From: JBBDWJ01 sp040902925 | GTDB taxonomy: Bacteria > Acidobacteriota > Terriglobia > Bryobacterales > UBA6623 | Assembly: GCA_040902925.1 (NCBI GenBank) | Contig: JBBDWJ010000184.1 | Coordinates: 1 to 25,992 of the forward strand | Direction of reading: 5' to 3' | Length of the DNA: 25,992 bases | Shown here: positions 8,530 through 16,149 of the stretch, piece after piece | Position numbering within the stretch: position 1 is the stretch's first letter | Layout: every line of letters starts with the position of its first letter | Made by a program: the position numbers and the translations under genes | The notes under the pieces: model-generated | Seen by the model: only the letters and a program-made list of their open reading frames with translations | What the model was told of the DNA's origin: nothing | Databases searched by the model: none

Positions 8530-10170
8530 TCATTTTGGAGGCAGGGCCGGAACTAAGTCCGGAAACACATAGGCGAATGCCAGCGCGACCAGACCCATGA
8601 AGACGGCGAGCACAATGCTGTGCCGCAGCGTGGCGCGAAAAAGTTTGCCCTCATCCGAGGTCGCCATGCCCGTCGCCGCGACCGCGACCGCGATGCTCTG
8701 GAGCGAGATCATCTTACCCAGCACGCCCCCGGCGGCGTTGGTCGACGCCGTGAGGACGGGGTTCAGCCCTAGGGCGTTCGCCGTCACCACCTGCAGGTTG
8801 CCGAACAGTGCATTGGACGAGGTATCGCTGCCGGTTAAGAACACTCCCATCCAGCCCAGCAGAGCGCTGAAGAAAGGAAAGGCCGCGCCGGTAGCCGCGA
8901 AGGCGAGCCCAAGCGTCGAGGTCATTCCGGAGTAGTTCATCAGGAAGGCCAGCGCCAGCACGGAGGCGATCGTCAGCATCGGCAGCGCCAACTGCCGTAG
9001 CGTCGCGATGAATAGCCCTCCAAATTTCTTTGGAGACATGCCCAACACAAGCGACGACAGCGCCGCGGCGAGAAAACAGGAGGTGCCGGCCGCGGCGAGC
9101 CAATTCAAGCTAAAAACCGCGGCGTAGGGCTCCGCTGCCGCGGTCACCGGGGGCACACGGGTAATCATTTGGTGCAACCCAGGCACCTGGATGGGAACGC
9201 TGACCGTGTTCAGCACGGCCTTCACCGGACCATAGCCCCACAGCAGTACTAAGACCACCAGCAGTATGTAAGGGCTCCAGGCGTGTACGATCTCGCCGAA
9301 GGAGTGCTTGCGTTGAATCTTGGCGGGTGGAGCGTCGCCTTCCAAGCGAAAAACTCTGGCTGGGCGCCACAGTTTCATCACCAGAATCAGGGCCCCGACC
9401 GAAGCGAGCGCGCTAAGAATATCGGTCAGCTCGGGGCCGATGAAATTGGACACCAAAAACTGCACAGCGCCGAAGCTCACCCCGCAGGCGATGATGGCGG
9501 GCAGCACTTCCATGGCCTTTCTGTACCCGGCCATGGCGACAATCATGTAGGCCGGGATGATAATCGCAAGCAGCGCGCAAAGACGCCCGGTCATGGCGCT
9601 CAACGGCGCCATCGGCAAGCCGGTAATACCGGCCAGAGTAACCACCGGAATACCGATCGAGCCGAAGGCCACCGGGGCGGTGTTGGCAAGCAGACAGATA
9701 TAGGCAGCGTAAAAGGGAGAGAACCCCAAGCCCGTCAGCATGGCCGCGGCGACAGCCACTGGGGTTCCGAATCCTGCCGCGCCCTCGATAAAGGCGCCAA
9801 ACGAGAACGCGATCAAGAGGGCCTGCAGACGGCGGTCATCGCTCAGCGACCCGATCGAATCCTTGATGATTTCGAATTTCCCCGTCTCGACCGTGACGCG
9901 ATACAGCATGATCGAAGCGAAGACGATCCAGGCGATCGGGAACAGACCAAAGGCGGCGCCGTAAACCACGGACGCAAAAGCCTGCGGGGCGGGCATGCCG
10001 ACAAAGGCCAGCGCCAGGACGATGGCCACGCCGAGCGCCGCAAGCCCCGCCATCCAGCTCGGCTTGCGCTTCACGCCCAGCATGTAGAAAAGGATCAGCA
10101 ACGGAATCGCGGCAACCAGCGCGGAGTAAGCAAGGCTCCCCGCGATCGGATGGTAGTTTTGTTCCCACAT
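8530..10170 (-). CDS. lldP: L-lactate permease (LctP/LldP family)
   Basis: 546-aa inner-membrane permease that would import L-lactate (and often glycolate) with protons. The length and the succession of about 12-14 hydrophobic segments fit the family. Recognisable family stretches include FSFGAFIEGAAGFGTPVAVAAAML, the LLANTAPVAFGSIGIP segment, MLTIASVLALAFLMNYSGMT and the C-terminal GVFLTGSDTSSNALFGNLQ. The start is ATG at 10170 with an AAGGGG ribosome site 8 nt upstream (10179-10184). It lies 84 bp downstream of a GT-C-like membrane protein on the same strand. No lactate dehydrogenase or LldR regulator is nearby, so the physiological substrate is inferred from the family only. Confidence 0.93.
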   Translation of the reverse strand: MWEQNYHPIAGSLAYSALVAAIPLLILFYMLGVKRKPSWMAGLAALGVAIVLALAFVGMPAPQAFASVVYGAAFGLFPIAWIVFASIMLYRVTVETGKFEIIKDSIGSLSDDRRLQALLIAFSFGAFIEGAAGFGTPVAVAAAMLTGLGFSPFYAAYICLLANTAPVAFGSIGIPVVTLAGITGLPMAPLSAMTGRLCALLAIIIPAYMIVAMAGYRKAMEVLPAIIACGVSFGAVQFLVSNFIGPELTDILSALASVGALILVMKLWRPARVFRLEGDAPPAKIQRKHSFGEIVHAWSPYILLVVLVLLWGYGPVKAVLNTVSVPIQVPGLHQMITRVPPVTAAAEPYAAVFSLNWLAAAGTSCFLAAALSSLVLGMSPKKFGGLFIATLRQLALPMLTIASVLALAFLMNYSGMTSTLGLAFAATGAAFPFFSALLGWMGVFLTGSDTSSNALFGNLQVVTANALGLNPVLTASTNAAGGVLGKMISLQSIAVAVAATGMATSDEGKLFRATLRHSIVLAVFMGLVALAFAYVFPDLVPALPPK

Positions 10171-10254
10171 GAACGGAACCCCTTGGGCTAGGAGGCGGCA
10201 GATGAAGAGACGGAGACTGTATCACAATTTCCAGCTCTTGCGCGCGCGGCAGCT

Positions 10255-11892
10255 CTAGCGGCCCGCTCTTCGCCTCGCCAACTCCAGGTTCTGCCGGATG
10301 CGGCCGTTGTCCGGCAGCAGCCGGGCGGCTTCTTCGAATTGCTCGAGCGCGGCGGCCGCGCGGCCCTGCTGCATGTAGATCGTGCCGAGGTCGTTACGGG
10401 CGATCGCTTCTTCCTCCGTCGCGCGGGGCCCGCCAAGCACGCCGCGCACGACGGGATTGAGCGCCACAAACGTGCGGATTACATTCAGATCGGGCGTCGG
10501 CGTGTGGAACGACTGGTAGAAGGCGAGTTGCGCGTGCAGCAGCGCCGAAAAAACCAGCACGCACCAGGCAGCGGCGCGCCAGCGCTTCCATTGCCCGGCG
10601 GCGGCCGCCCGCATCGCCACCCCCACGAACGCCAGAATCAGAAACATCGGCACGAAGTCGTGCGCGTAGCGCCGGCTGGCGGCGCTGAACAGCAGCATCA
10701 CGGCGAACATCGAGCCGCCGCCCAGCGCGGCCGCGGCCGCGGCGACTCGCAGGCCCGCGGGCTCCGAAGAACGTGGCGTCAAGGCGGGCCACGAAAGCAG
10801 GGCCAGCAGCAGGAACGGCGAGCCTATCAACAGCGACGACATGGCCTCGGCGCGGCTGGTGTACTCGAGCGGCAGCCAGCCTGTGTGTTCGATCCAAGGA
10901 AAGTCCGCGCTGAATTTGGGTAGCGACAGTAGGTAGTGCCGCAAGTTTTCGGGAATCCGCAGCAGCGAAAACGGAGCGAAGTCGGAGCTGGCCCCCGGTT
11001 TGTAACTGTTGCCATAGTCGAACGGAGATCCAAAGCGGGCCTGGTTGTAGGCCAGCATGACGATCAATCCAACCACGACCGGAGCCGCGAACAAGGCAAG
11101 CTGCGCGGCCGCCTGCTTGAGGGGTTTCTTCGCGAGCCACAGCGTCAAAGCCGCGGCGGCGAAAAAGATCGCGCCGTACAGCGCCATCGTGACACGGGTC
11201 GTCAGCGCCGCCGCCATGCAAATGCCGCCCAGCAGCATCCAGCGCGGGGCGAGCTCTGTCTGATAGCGCAGCAGCGCCAGGAAACCCAGCAGCACGGCCA
11301 GCGCCGCGATGGCGATGCTCTCGTTGTAGATCGTTCCGCGATACGTCACCAGCGCCGCTGGAGCGCCCAGCGCGAAGGCGAAAAAGAACCAGCGGCAAAG
11401 CGGCAGCGGCAGATCGGGAAAGTGCCGGCGGCGCAGCAGCAGCATGATTTCGAGAAACACCAGGGCCGTCAGCCAGCAGGCCACAATACACACGACCCGA
11501 TCGGACAGCGTGAGCCCAACAGGCCGCACCAGTAAATGAAACAAAACCGGGAACGGCCCCCATTGCAGGTAGTAGCGCCCCTCGTAGGGAATCATGTCCA
11601 CCAGATTGACCTTGTCGGGCGTGAAACCGATGTAGAGATGGCCTCCGGCGAGCCCGTCGGCGAACATGTCGTAGTACCCCATGATGTTCGAGAAGTCGAA
11701 CTGTCCCCAGGTGGCCACCGTCGCCTGGATTGCCAGAAGGGCGAGGGCCCAAACCAGCTTCGTGCGGCGCGAAAGCCCGTCAGCCGCCGGGGCGGGCGTT
11801 TCACCGGCACCCTGTTTAAGGGCGGCGCGAGGTTGGTTGCGGGTAGGCGAGTCTGCGCCCTTGCGGTCGGGCCGTCGGGTTTTCGAACGCAT
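10255..11892 (-). CDS. Polytopic GT-C-like glycosyltransferase-type membrane protein with C-terminal TPR
   Basis: 545-aa protein with a short basic N-terminus (RSKTRRPDRKG), about ten or eleven membrane segments, and a large first periplasmic loop containing DMFADGLAGGHLYIGF and YEGRYYLQWGPF. This topology resembles GT-C-fold lipid-linked sugar transferases (PMT/ArnT-like). I do not see an unequivocal catalytic motif, so the enzymatic role is an inference. The last ~55 residues form a tetratricopeptide repeat (ARNDLGTIYMQQGRAAAALEQFEEAARLLPDN), an unusual addition for GT-C proteins that could dock a partner. I use ATG 11892; a GTG 22 codons earlier is possible. It is divergent from the AbrB/VapB gene. 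Confidence 0.7.
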   Translation of the reverse strand: MRSKTRRPDRKGADSPTRNQPRAALKQGAGETPAPAADGLSRRTKLVWALALLAIQATVATWGQFDFSNIMGYYDMFADGLAGGHLYIGFTPDKVNLVDMIPYEGRYYLQWGPFPVLFHLLVRPVGLTLSDRVVCIVACWLTALVFLEIMLLLRRRHFPDLPLPLCRWFFFAFALGAPAALVTYRGTIYNESIAIAALAVLLGFLALLRYQTELAPRWMLLGGICMAAALTTRVTMALYGAIFFAAAALTLWLAKKPLKQAAAQLALFAAPVVVGLIVMLAYNQARFGSPFDYGNSYKPGASSDFAPFSLLRIPENLRHYLLSLPKFSADFPWIEHTGWLPLEYTSRAEAMSSLLIGSPFLLLALLSWPALTPRSSEPAGLRVAAAAAALGGGSMFAVMLLFSAASRRYAHDFVPMFLILAFVGVAMRAAAAGQWKRWRAAAWCVLVFSALLHAQLAFYQSFHTPTPDLNVIRTFVALNPVVRGVLGGPRATEEEAIARNDLGTIYMQQGRAAAALEQFEEAARLLPDNGRIRQNLELARRRAGR

Positions 11893-11902
11893 CAATGAAA
11901 TG

Positions 11903-11908
11903 ACTATA
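11903..11908 (-). promoter_or_regulatory. Possible -10 element, TATAGT, for the GT-C-like gene
   Basis: On the minus strand TATAGT lies 10 nt before the ATG at 11892, with no clear -35 box and no Shine-Dalgarno sequence. A transcript from here would have almost no leader. The same arrangement is seen before the sulfatase (235-240). Confidence 0.25.
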
Positions 11909-12019
11909 GAGGAACAGACGAGCGAAGTGGAAAACCCTCGTCTGGCAAACAGGCCCACAGCTATCCCCGGGGTCCGGTTCCACCATCCCGGTTGTTCCCA
12001 CGTCTGCTAATCTATAGGT

Positions 12020-12382
12020 GTGGTGAAAAGCCTTACCTGTCGAATCGACAATCAGGGAAGGATCATGCTCCCCGCCAATTGGCGGAAACAGCACGGCATG
12101 CAGCCGCAATGCGAGCTGCTCGTGGAGATTCGGGACAATTGCCTCGTGCTACAAACCCGCGAGCAAGCCGTGCGGGAAGCGCAGGAAATGGTCCACAGGC
12201 TCGTTCCCCCGGGCAAATCGCTGGTTGACGACCTCTCGAAGCAGCGGCGCCGCGAGGCTCTCGAAGAGAGCGCGGCCGGCGCGCGCCATCTCGCGACGGG
12301 CAAGCGATCTTCCAAGCAGCAGACTGCGACAGCGTTGGCGGAGCCTCGGCCAAATCGGCGTCGAGTGCGCGCCCGCCGTTAA
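12020..12382 (+). CDS. AbrB/MazE/SpoVT-type (VapB-like) antitoxin
   Basis: 120-aa protein starting with GTG GTG. Residues 1-50 form a swapped-hairpin AbrB DNA-binding domain (VKSLTCRIDNQGRIMLPANWRKQHGMQPQCELLVEIRDNCLVLQ), containing the typical D.QGRI.LP..WR motif. The next segment, AQEMVHRLVPPGKSLVDDLSKQRRREALEE, matches the toxin-binding tail of VapB proteins that usually ends the gene. Here about 35 more residues follow, ending in a very basic NRRRVRARR. The gene precedes a PIN-domain toxin by 75 nt, a wider gap than usual, and in the same frame. Its promoter region is shared with the divergent GT-C-like gene. Confidence 0.82.
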   Translation: MVKSLTCRIDNQGRIMLPANWRKQHGMQPQCELLVEIRDNCLVLQTREQAVREAQEMVHRLVPPGKSLVDDLSKQRRREALEESAAGARHLATGKRSSKQQTATALAEPRPNRRRVRARR

Positions 12383-12457
12383 CCCAATTCCCCCAAGGTT
12401 GCGGGCTGCCGCCCCTCGAGCGGCCTCATCAATGGCTTCCGCCAGGACCAGGAAGTA

Positions 12458-12847
12458 GTGAAAATGGATTGGCTTCTCGACGCTTCCGCGGTCCTCGCCC
12501 TGCTGCAGAGCGAGCTGGGTTCCGACCAGGTTAAGGCAGCCCTGCCAAAATCAGCGATCACCTCGGTGAATGCCTGTGAAGTCCTTGGCGTGTTGGTCCG
12601 CCACGGGTGTTCTCCGGCTGAGGCTGCCCTGATCTTCGACAAACTTCATATTCCGGTGCTAGCATTCACCTACCCGCAGGCGCAGTCGGCAGCTTCTTTG
12701 CTCCTGCTGAAACCCTCCCGGCCGCTTTCCTTGGGGGATCGCGCCTGTCTTGGGGCTGCCGTCGAAACCAAAAGAAGAGTCCTCACGGCCGAGCGATCCT
12801 GGTCCGAGCTGGACTTGGGCGACATTCGAATCAAAAGTATCCGCTAG
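12458..12847 (+). CDS. PIN-domain ribonuclease toxin (VapC-like)
   Basis: 129-aa PIN-domain protein, predicted to be a Mg-dependent RNase. Acidic active-site residues appear at D8 (WLLDASAVLALLQSE), E41 (TSVNACEVL) and D94 (PLSLGDRACL). The fourth position, usually Asp in a TADR/TADK motif, is Glu here (TAERSW, E112). The start is GTG at 12458; an ATG two codons later is equally possible. AGGA lies a few bases upstream. Length and fold order are normal for VapC. The AbrB/VapB-type gene upstream is the evident antitoxin. Confidence 0.85.
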   Translation: MKMDWLLDASAVLALLQSELGSDQVKAALPKSAITSVNACEVLGVLVRHGCSPAEAALIFDKLHIPVLAFTYPQAQSAASLLLLKPSRPLSLGDRACLGAAVETKRRVLTAERSWSELDLGDIRIKSIR

Positions 12848-12861
12848 CAGACGGGCCAAAT

Positions 12862-12870
12862 TGCTATCCT
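12862..12870 (+). promoter_or_regulatory. Possible extended -10 promoter of the DUF1080 gene
   Basis: TGCTATCCT has the TGn extension followed by TATCCT (four of six consensus bases). It lies about 29 nt before the ATG at 12899, which leaves a short leader containing the strong ribosome site. No good -35 box is visible, as can be tolerated by extended -10 promoters. Confidence 0.3.
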
Positions 12871-12898
12871 GTACGGGTTCCTGCTGGAGGAGGTCCCC

Positions 12899-13600
12899 AT
12901 GCTCGCCTCGTTGCGCGCGCTTTTGTTTGTGATGCTGGCTGCCGTGATCACCGCGCCGCCGGTGGCCAACGCTCAGGACTGGCATAACCTGCTCGCCAAT
13001 GGCCTCGACGAATGGGAAGTGGTCGGCAACGGCATCTGGACGCTGCGTTCCGATGGCGTTGTTATGGGCTACAGCAAGTTCGACACCAAATTTCTCGAGG
13101 ACCAAGGCGACAAGCTGACCTACCAGCATTTTCAGGACTGGCATGCGCAGCAGTCCTGGCTGTATACGAAAGAGGAATTCGAGGAGTTTGACCTTCAGAT
13201 CGACTACCGGGTTCTCTCGCCCGGCAACAGCGGAATTTCGATCCGCGATTCTTCGCGCGGGCAGTATGCGGTTACCATCCCGCCTGACTTTAAGCGGACT
13301 CCTGCTCACATAGGCTACGAAATTCAGATCAACGGCTCGGGCCCGAGCCGCAACCCCACCGGCAGCCTCTATACGCAAGTTGTCGCCCCCGATGGACCTC
13401 AAAAAGACGGCGAATGGAACACGCTGCTGATTGAATCACGCAAGAACAGTATCCGCGTCACGCTCAATGGTCAACAAGTCTCCGAGCATCCCGGAGTCGA
13501 GGGGCGGCCGACCAAGGGGCCGATAGGGCTGCAATTGCACGATCAGCACAACGTCGTCATGTTCCGGAATATCCGGATTCGCGAACTGGGCGCGCGCTGA
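12899..13600 (+). CDS. Secreted DUF1080 (3-keto-disaccharide hydrolase-like) protein
   Basis: 233-aa protein with a Sec signal peptide (LRALLFVMLAAVITAPPVANA, cleaved before QDW). The remainder is one DUF1080/concanavalin-like domain: WEVVGNGIWTLRSDGVVMG at the start, FDLQIDYRVLSPGNSGISIRD, GYEIQING and GSLYTQVVAPDG in the core, and GEWNTLLIESRKNSIRVTLNG near the end. Members of this family include 3-keto-glucoside hydrolases and many uncharacterised secreted carbohydrate-active proteins. The start is certain: GGAGGAGG (12886-12893) lies 5 nt upstream of the ATG. It stands alone between a toxin gene and the TRAP operon. Confidence 0.88.
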   Translation: MLASLRALLFVMLAAVITAPPVANAQDWHNLLANGLDEWEVVGNGIWTLRSDGVVMGYSKFDTKFLEDQGDKLTYQHFQDWHAQQSWLYTKEEFEEFDLQIDYRVLSPGNSGISIRDSSRGQYAVTIPPDFKRTPAHIGYEIQINGSGPSRNPTGSLYTQVVAPDGPQKDGEWNTLLIESRKNSIRVTLNGQQVSEHPGVEGRPTKGPIGLQLHDQHNVVMFRNIRIRELGAR

Positions 13601-13878
13601 TATACGCGGCTAATTCCGGCGTCCCCATCTTTTTGCAAGACGAGGACGCTACCGAGTCCGTTCCGTCGTGATAGTTCTTTCCGGAAATGCAGTATGATCG
13701 AGTAGGAAGCTTTACTCGGTTTTCACGGCAACGGTTGGCGCGCACCAAGCTTCCAGCGCAGCACGGTTTGGAATCCACGACCCATCCCCGGTTGCGGGCC
13801 CGACCGCTCCCCCACCCTTGCCAAGACGTCACGGGATGTCTTTGCCTGCCGCGCCCGCGCCCGGCCCTGGAGCCATCC

Positions 13879-14832
13879 GTGTGGTCCACGCTGGCCTTGC
13901 TCGCGTGCGTTGTTGTTGCGCTTTCGGCTGGATCGGCATGCTCGATCCGACGCTATGCGATCAATCAGGTCGGCGATGCTCTGGCCGATGGGCCTTCTGT
14001 CTACGAGACGGACGAAGACGTCGAACTGGTCGGTGAAGCCCTGCCATTCGGGCTGAAGCTGGTCGAGAGCTTGCTCGTGCAGTCTCCGAATCATCGCGGC
14101 CTGCTGTTGACCGCATCAAGCGGCTTTGTCGTCTATTCCTATGCGTATGTCGACTTCCGCGGAGAGATGATCGAAGACGAGAATCTCGATCGAGCCCGAC
14201 AACTGCGCGATCGCGCGCGCAAACTTTACCTGCGCGCCCACGACTACGGCCTGCGCGGCCTGGAGCTTTCCTATCCCGGGTTTCGTCAACAGATTTTTAG
14301 CGATCCGGCCGGAGCTGTTCAGCAGATCGTCAACGAGCGCGCAAAGCAGAAACACATCGAGCTTCTGTATTGGTCGGCGGCTTCGCTGGGCCTCGCCATT
14401 TCGATTTCACGTAACGATGCGGCAATGCTCGCGCGTCTGCCCGAAGTGGAGGCATTGCTTGACCGGGCGCTCCATTTGGACGAAGGCTGGCGCGAAGGCT
14501 CGCTGCACGCCTTCAAGGTGCAGCTTGCCGCGGCCACGCCCGGCGAGCCCGATTACGATGTGATCAAAAAGCACTACGAGCGCGCCTTGCAGCTTTCGCA
14601 GGGCAAGGACGCCGGTTTGTATCTCGCATACGCCGAGACCGTCGCGGTGCCGCGACAGAATCGCGCCGAGTTCGACGCGCTGATCGAAAAAGCGCTCGCC
14701 GTCGACGTCAATGCGGAACCCAACCGGCGGTTGCTCAACGCGCTGGCCCATCGCCGCGCCGAATGGCTTCGCGAGCGGGCCGATGATTTGATCCTGACGC
14801 TCGAACCCGAATCCCCCGGAGGTGTTCCATGA
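13879..14832 (+). CDS. tatT: TRAP transporter T-component, TatT-like TPR lipoprotein
   Basis: 317-aa periplasmic TPR-fold protein of the TatT family, which trimerises and docks the TRAP binding protein in the characterised Treponema pallidum system. I place the start at GTG 13879. It has GGAG 6 nt upstream and directly begins a signal peptide (VWSTLALLACVVVALSAGSAC), whereas the open frame extended back to 13687 is Arg/Pro-rich and not signal-like. Cys21, followed by SIRRYAINQVGDALA, is the likely lipidation site, though the residues before it fit the lipobox poorly. Typical family stretches include LLVQSPNHRGLLLTASSGFVVYSYAYV and YGLRGLELSYPGF. Its stop overlaps dctP by 4 nt (ATGA). Confidence 0.87.
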   Translation: MWSTLALLACVVVALSAGSACSIRRYAINQVGDALADGPSVYETDEDVELVGEALPFGLKLVESLLVQSPNHRGLLLTASSGFVVYSYAYVDFRGEMIEDENLDRARQLRDRARKLYLRAHDYGLRGLELSYPGFRQQIFSDPAGAVQQIVNERAKQKHIELLYWSAASLGLAISISRNDAAMLARLPEVEALLDRALHLDEGWREGSLHAFKVQLAAATPGEPDYDVIKKHYERALQLSQGKDAGLYLAYAETVAVPRQNRAEFDALIEKALAVDVNAEPNRRLLNALAHRRAEWLRERADDLILTLEPESPGGVP

Positions 14833-15848
14833 AGTTCCCCTGCGCGCGCCTGCTCGGCGTTGCGGCTTTGCTGGCCCTGCTGGCGGGGCCCGCGTCTCCG
14901 CTCGCGGCCAAGACTCGCATCCGCATGGGCACGATCGCTCCCAAGGATTCCATCTGGCACAACGCGCTGAAACAGATCGACGCCGACTGGACGAAGATCT
15001 CGGGAGGCGAAATCGACATCACGATCTATCCCGCCGGCCAGCTCGGCGACGGCCCCGAGATGGTGCGCAAGGTGCGCCAGGGAACCTTGCAGGCCGTGGC
15101 GCTGTCGCAGATCGGCCTTTCGCACATCGATAACGGCGTTTCGGCGCTGCACGTGCCGATGCTGTTGCGGTCGAACGAGGAGTTCGACTACGTGCGCGAA
15201 AAGATCGCCCCGCAACTCGAAAAACGCCTGGAAGCGGAAGGCTTCGTGGTGCTGAGTTGGGGCGACGGGGGCTGGGTGCGTTTTTTTTCCAAAACACCGG
15301 CGCGAACTCCCGACGATATGCGCAAGATGAAGCTCTTCACCTCGGCCGGCGACCCCGAAAGCGAGCGCCTGTGGAAGCAGTTCGGCTTCAACGTGGTGCC
15401 GCTCTCGTTGACCGACATGCTGCTTTCGCTGCAGCGCGGCATGATCGACGCTTTCCATGTGCCGCCGATTCTCGCTTTGTTGAACCAGTCGTATACGATT
15501 GCGAATCACATGACCGATTTGCGTTTCTCGCCGGTTGTGGGGGGAACGATCATCAGCAAGAAAACCTGGGAGGAGATCCCCGCGGCCATGCGGCCCAAGC
15601 TGATCGAGTCGGCGCGGCAGGCCGGCGAGCAACTGCGCAAGGAAGTGCGGCAGTTCGAGCAGGACGCCATCGATCAGATGAAGAAGCGCGGGCTGACGGT
15701 CATTACGCCGACCGAGGCCGAGACCAAGCAATGGCAAGCCGAAGCGGAAAAGGTGTATCCAGCGCTGCGGCAGGGATACGCGCCCGGCGAGTTGATCGAC
15801 GAGGCCATTCGCCTGCGGGATGAGTTTCGGCGTTCTGGAGGCAAGTAG
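14829..15848 (+). CDS. dctP: TRAP transporter substrate-binding protein (DctP family, TatP-like)
   Basis: 339-aa periplasmic solute-binding protein with a Sec signal (LLGVAALLALLAGPASPLAA). The DctP fold is evident from KTRIRMGTIAPKDSIWHNALKQI, ISGGEIDITIYPAGQLGDGPEMVRKVRQG and LSLTDMLLSLQRGMIDAFHVPP. In most DctP proteins a K-(I/L)-R motif supplies the arginine that clamps the substrate carboxylate; here that place reads KLF (F170). This suggests a ligand without the usual acid clamp, perhaps hydrophobic. The gene overlaps tatT by 4 nt. A run of eight T at 15281-15288 within the coding frame (R151-F-F-S) stands out in this GC-rich gene. Confidence 0.93.
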   Translation: MKFPCARLLGVAALLALLAGPASPLAAKTRIRMGTIAPKDSIWHNALKQIDADWTKISGGEIDITIYPAGQLGDGPEMVRKVRQGTLQAVALSQIGLSHIDNGVSALHVPMLLRSNEEFDYVREKIAPQLEKRLEAEGFVVLSWGDGGWVRFFSKTPARTPDDMRKMKLFTSAGDPESERLWKQFGFNVVPLSLTDMLLSLQRGMIDAFHVPPILALLNQSYTIANHMTDLRFSPVVGGTIISKKTWEEIPAAMRPKLIESARQAGEQLRKEVRQFEQDAIDQMKKRGLTVITPTEAETKQWQAEAEKVYPALRQGYAPGELIDEAIRLRDEFRRSGGK

Positions 15849-15870
15849 CGCCCCGCGCCTGAACCATACC

Positions 15871-15936
15871 GAGCCAGGCGCCAGCCTCAGCAGTTCGAGC
15901 CAGAGAGCCTGAGCGGTTCGAGCCAGGCGCCAGCCT
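15871..15936. repeat. Two copies of a 17-bp GAGCCAGGCGCCAGCCT repeat
   Basis: GAGCCAGGCGCCAGCCT occurs at 15871-15887 and again at 15920-15936. Both are bordered by variants of TTCGAGCCAG. Each copy can form a short AGGC/GCCT stem. They are REP-like in size and GC content and lie in the gap between dctP and dctQM. Confidence 0.65.
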
Positions 15937-15943
15937 GACCAAG

Positions 15944-15993
15944 TGGCGACTGGCGCTCTCGCCTGTCGCCATTGAGCCGGGCGCCGCCCGGCT
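15944..15993. repeat. Two adjacent strong hairpins in the dctP-dctQM gap
   Basis: The first hairpin (15944-15971) pairs TGGCGAC with GTCGCCA and, after one T-T mismatch, GGCG with CGCC around CTCT. The second (15975-15993) pairs AGCCGGGC with GCCCGGCT around GCC. They follow immediately after the 17-bp repeat pair, so the four units form one repeat block. They could lower expression of the permease relative to the binding protein, or stabilise the dctP mRNA end. Confidence 0.6.
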
Positions 15994-16149
15994 GCTCTCC
16001 CGCCCAGTCACTCTTGCCACAGACAGAATCACCCCTCCCAACCACGCAAAATCGTGTGCGCCCCCGGCAGCCAGGAATGCCCTTCCCACGCCGTCCGCCA
16101 ATCTTGCTACCTTGGACAGTCACCCTCCCGCGCAAGCTCCTCGCCGCTG

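Larger units (their letters stand above)
15849..16149. other. Intra-operon gap between dctP and dctQM
   Basis: About 300 bp without a gene, inside what would otherwise be a continuous operon. Its first half (15871-15993) is a cluster of short repeats and hairpins. The second half (16000-16149) shows no recognisable signal. The open frame of dctQM extends back to 16054, but its first 32 codons there look non-coding (Cys/Pro/Ser-rich), so I treat them as leader. Confidence 0.6.

Noticed and set aside
13687..13878. N-terminal extension of TatT back to ATG 13687
   Set aside because: The extension is Arg/Pro-rich, would bury the signal peptide 64 residues in, and the GTG at 13879 has a properly spaced GGAG.
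15849..16000. CRISPR array in the TRAP operon gap
   Set aside because: Only two exact 17-bp copies with no regular spacer length and no cas genes; REP-like repeats fit better.
16054..16149. N-terminal extension of DctQM
   Set aside because: The 32 extra codons are Cys/Ser/Pro-rich with no membrane character; DctQ-like sequence begins after ATG 16150.
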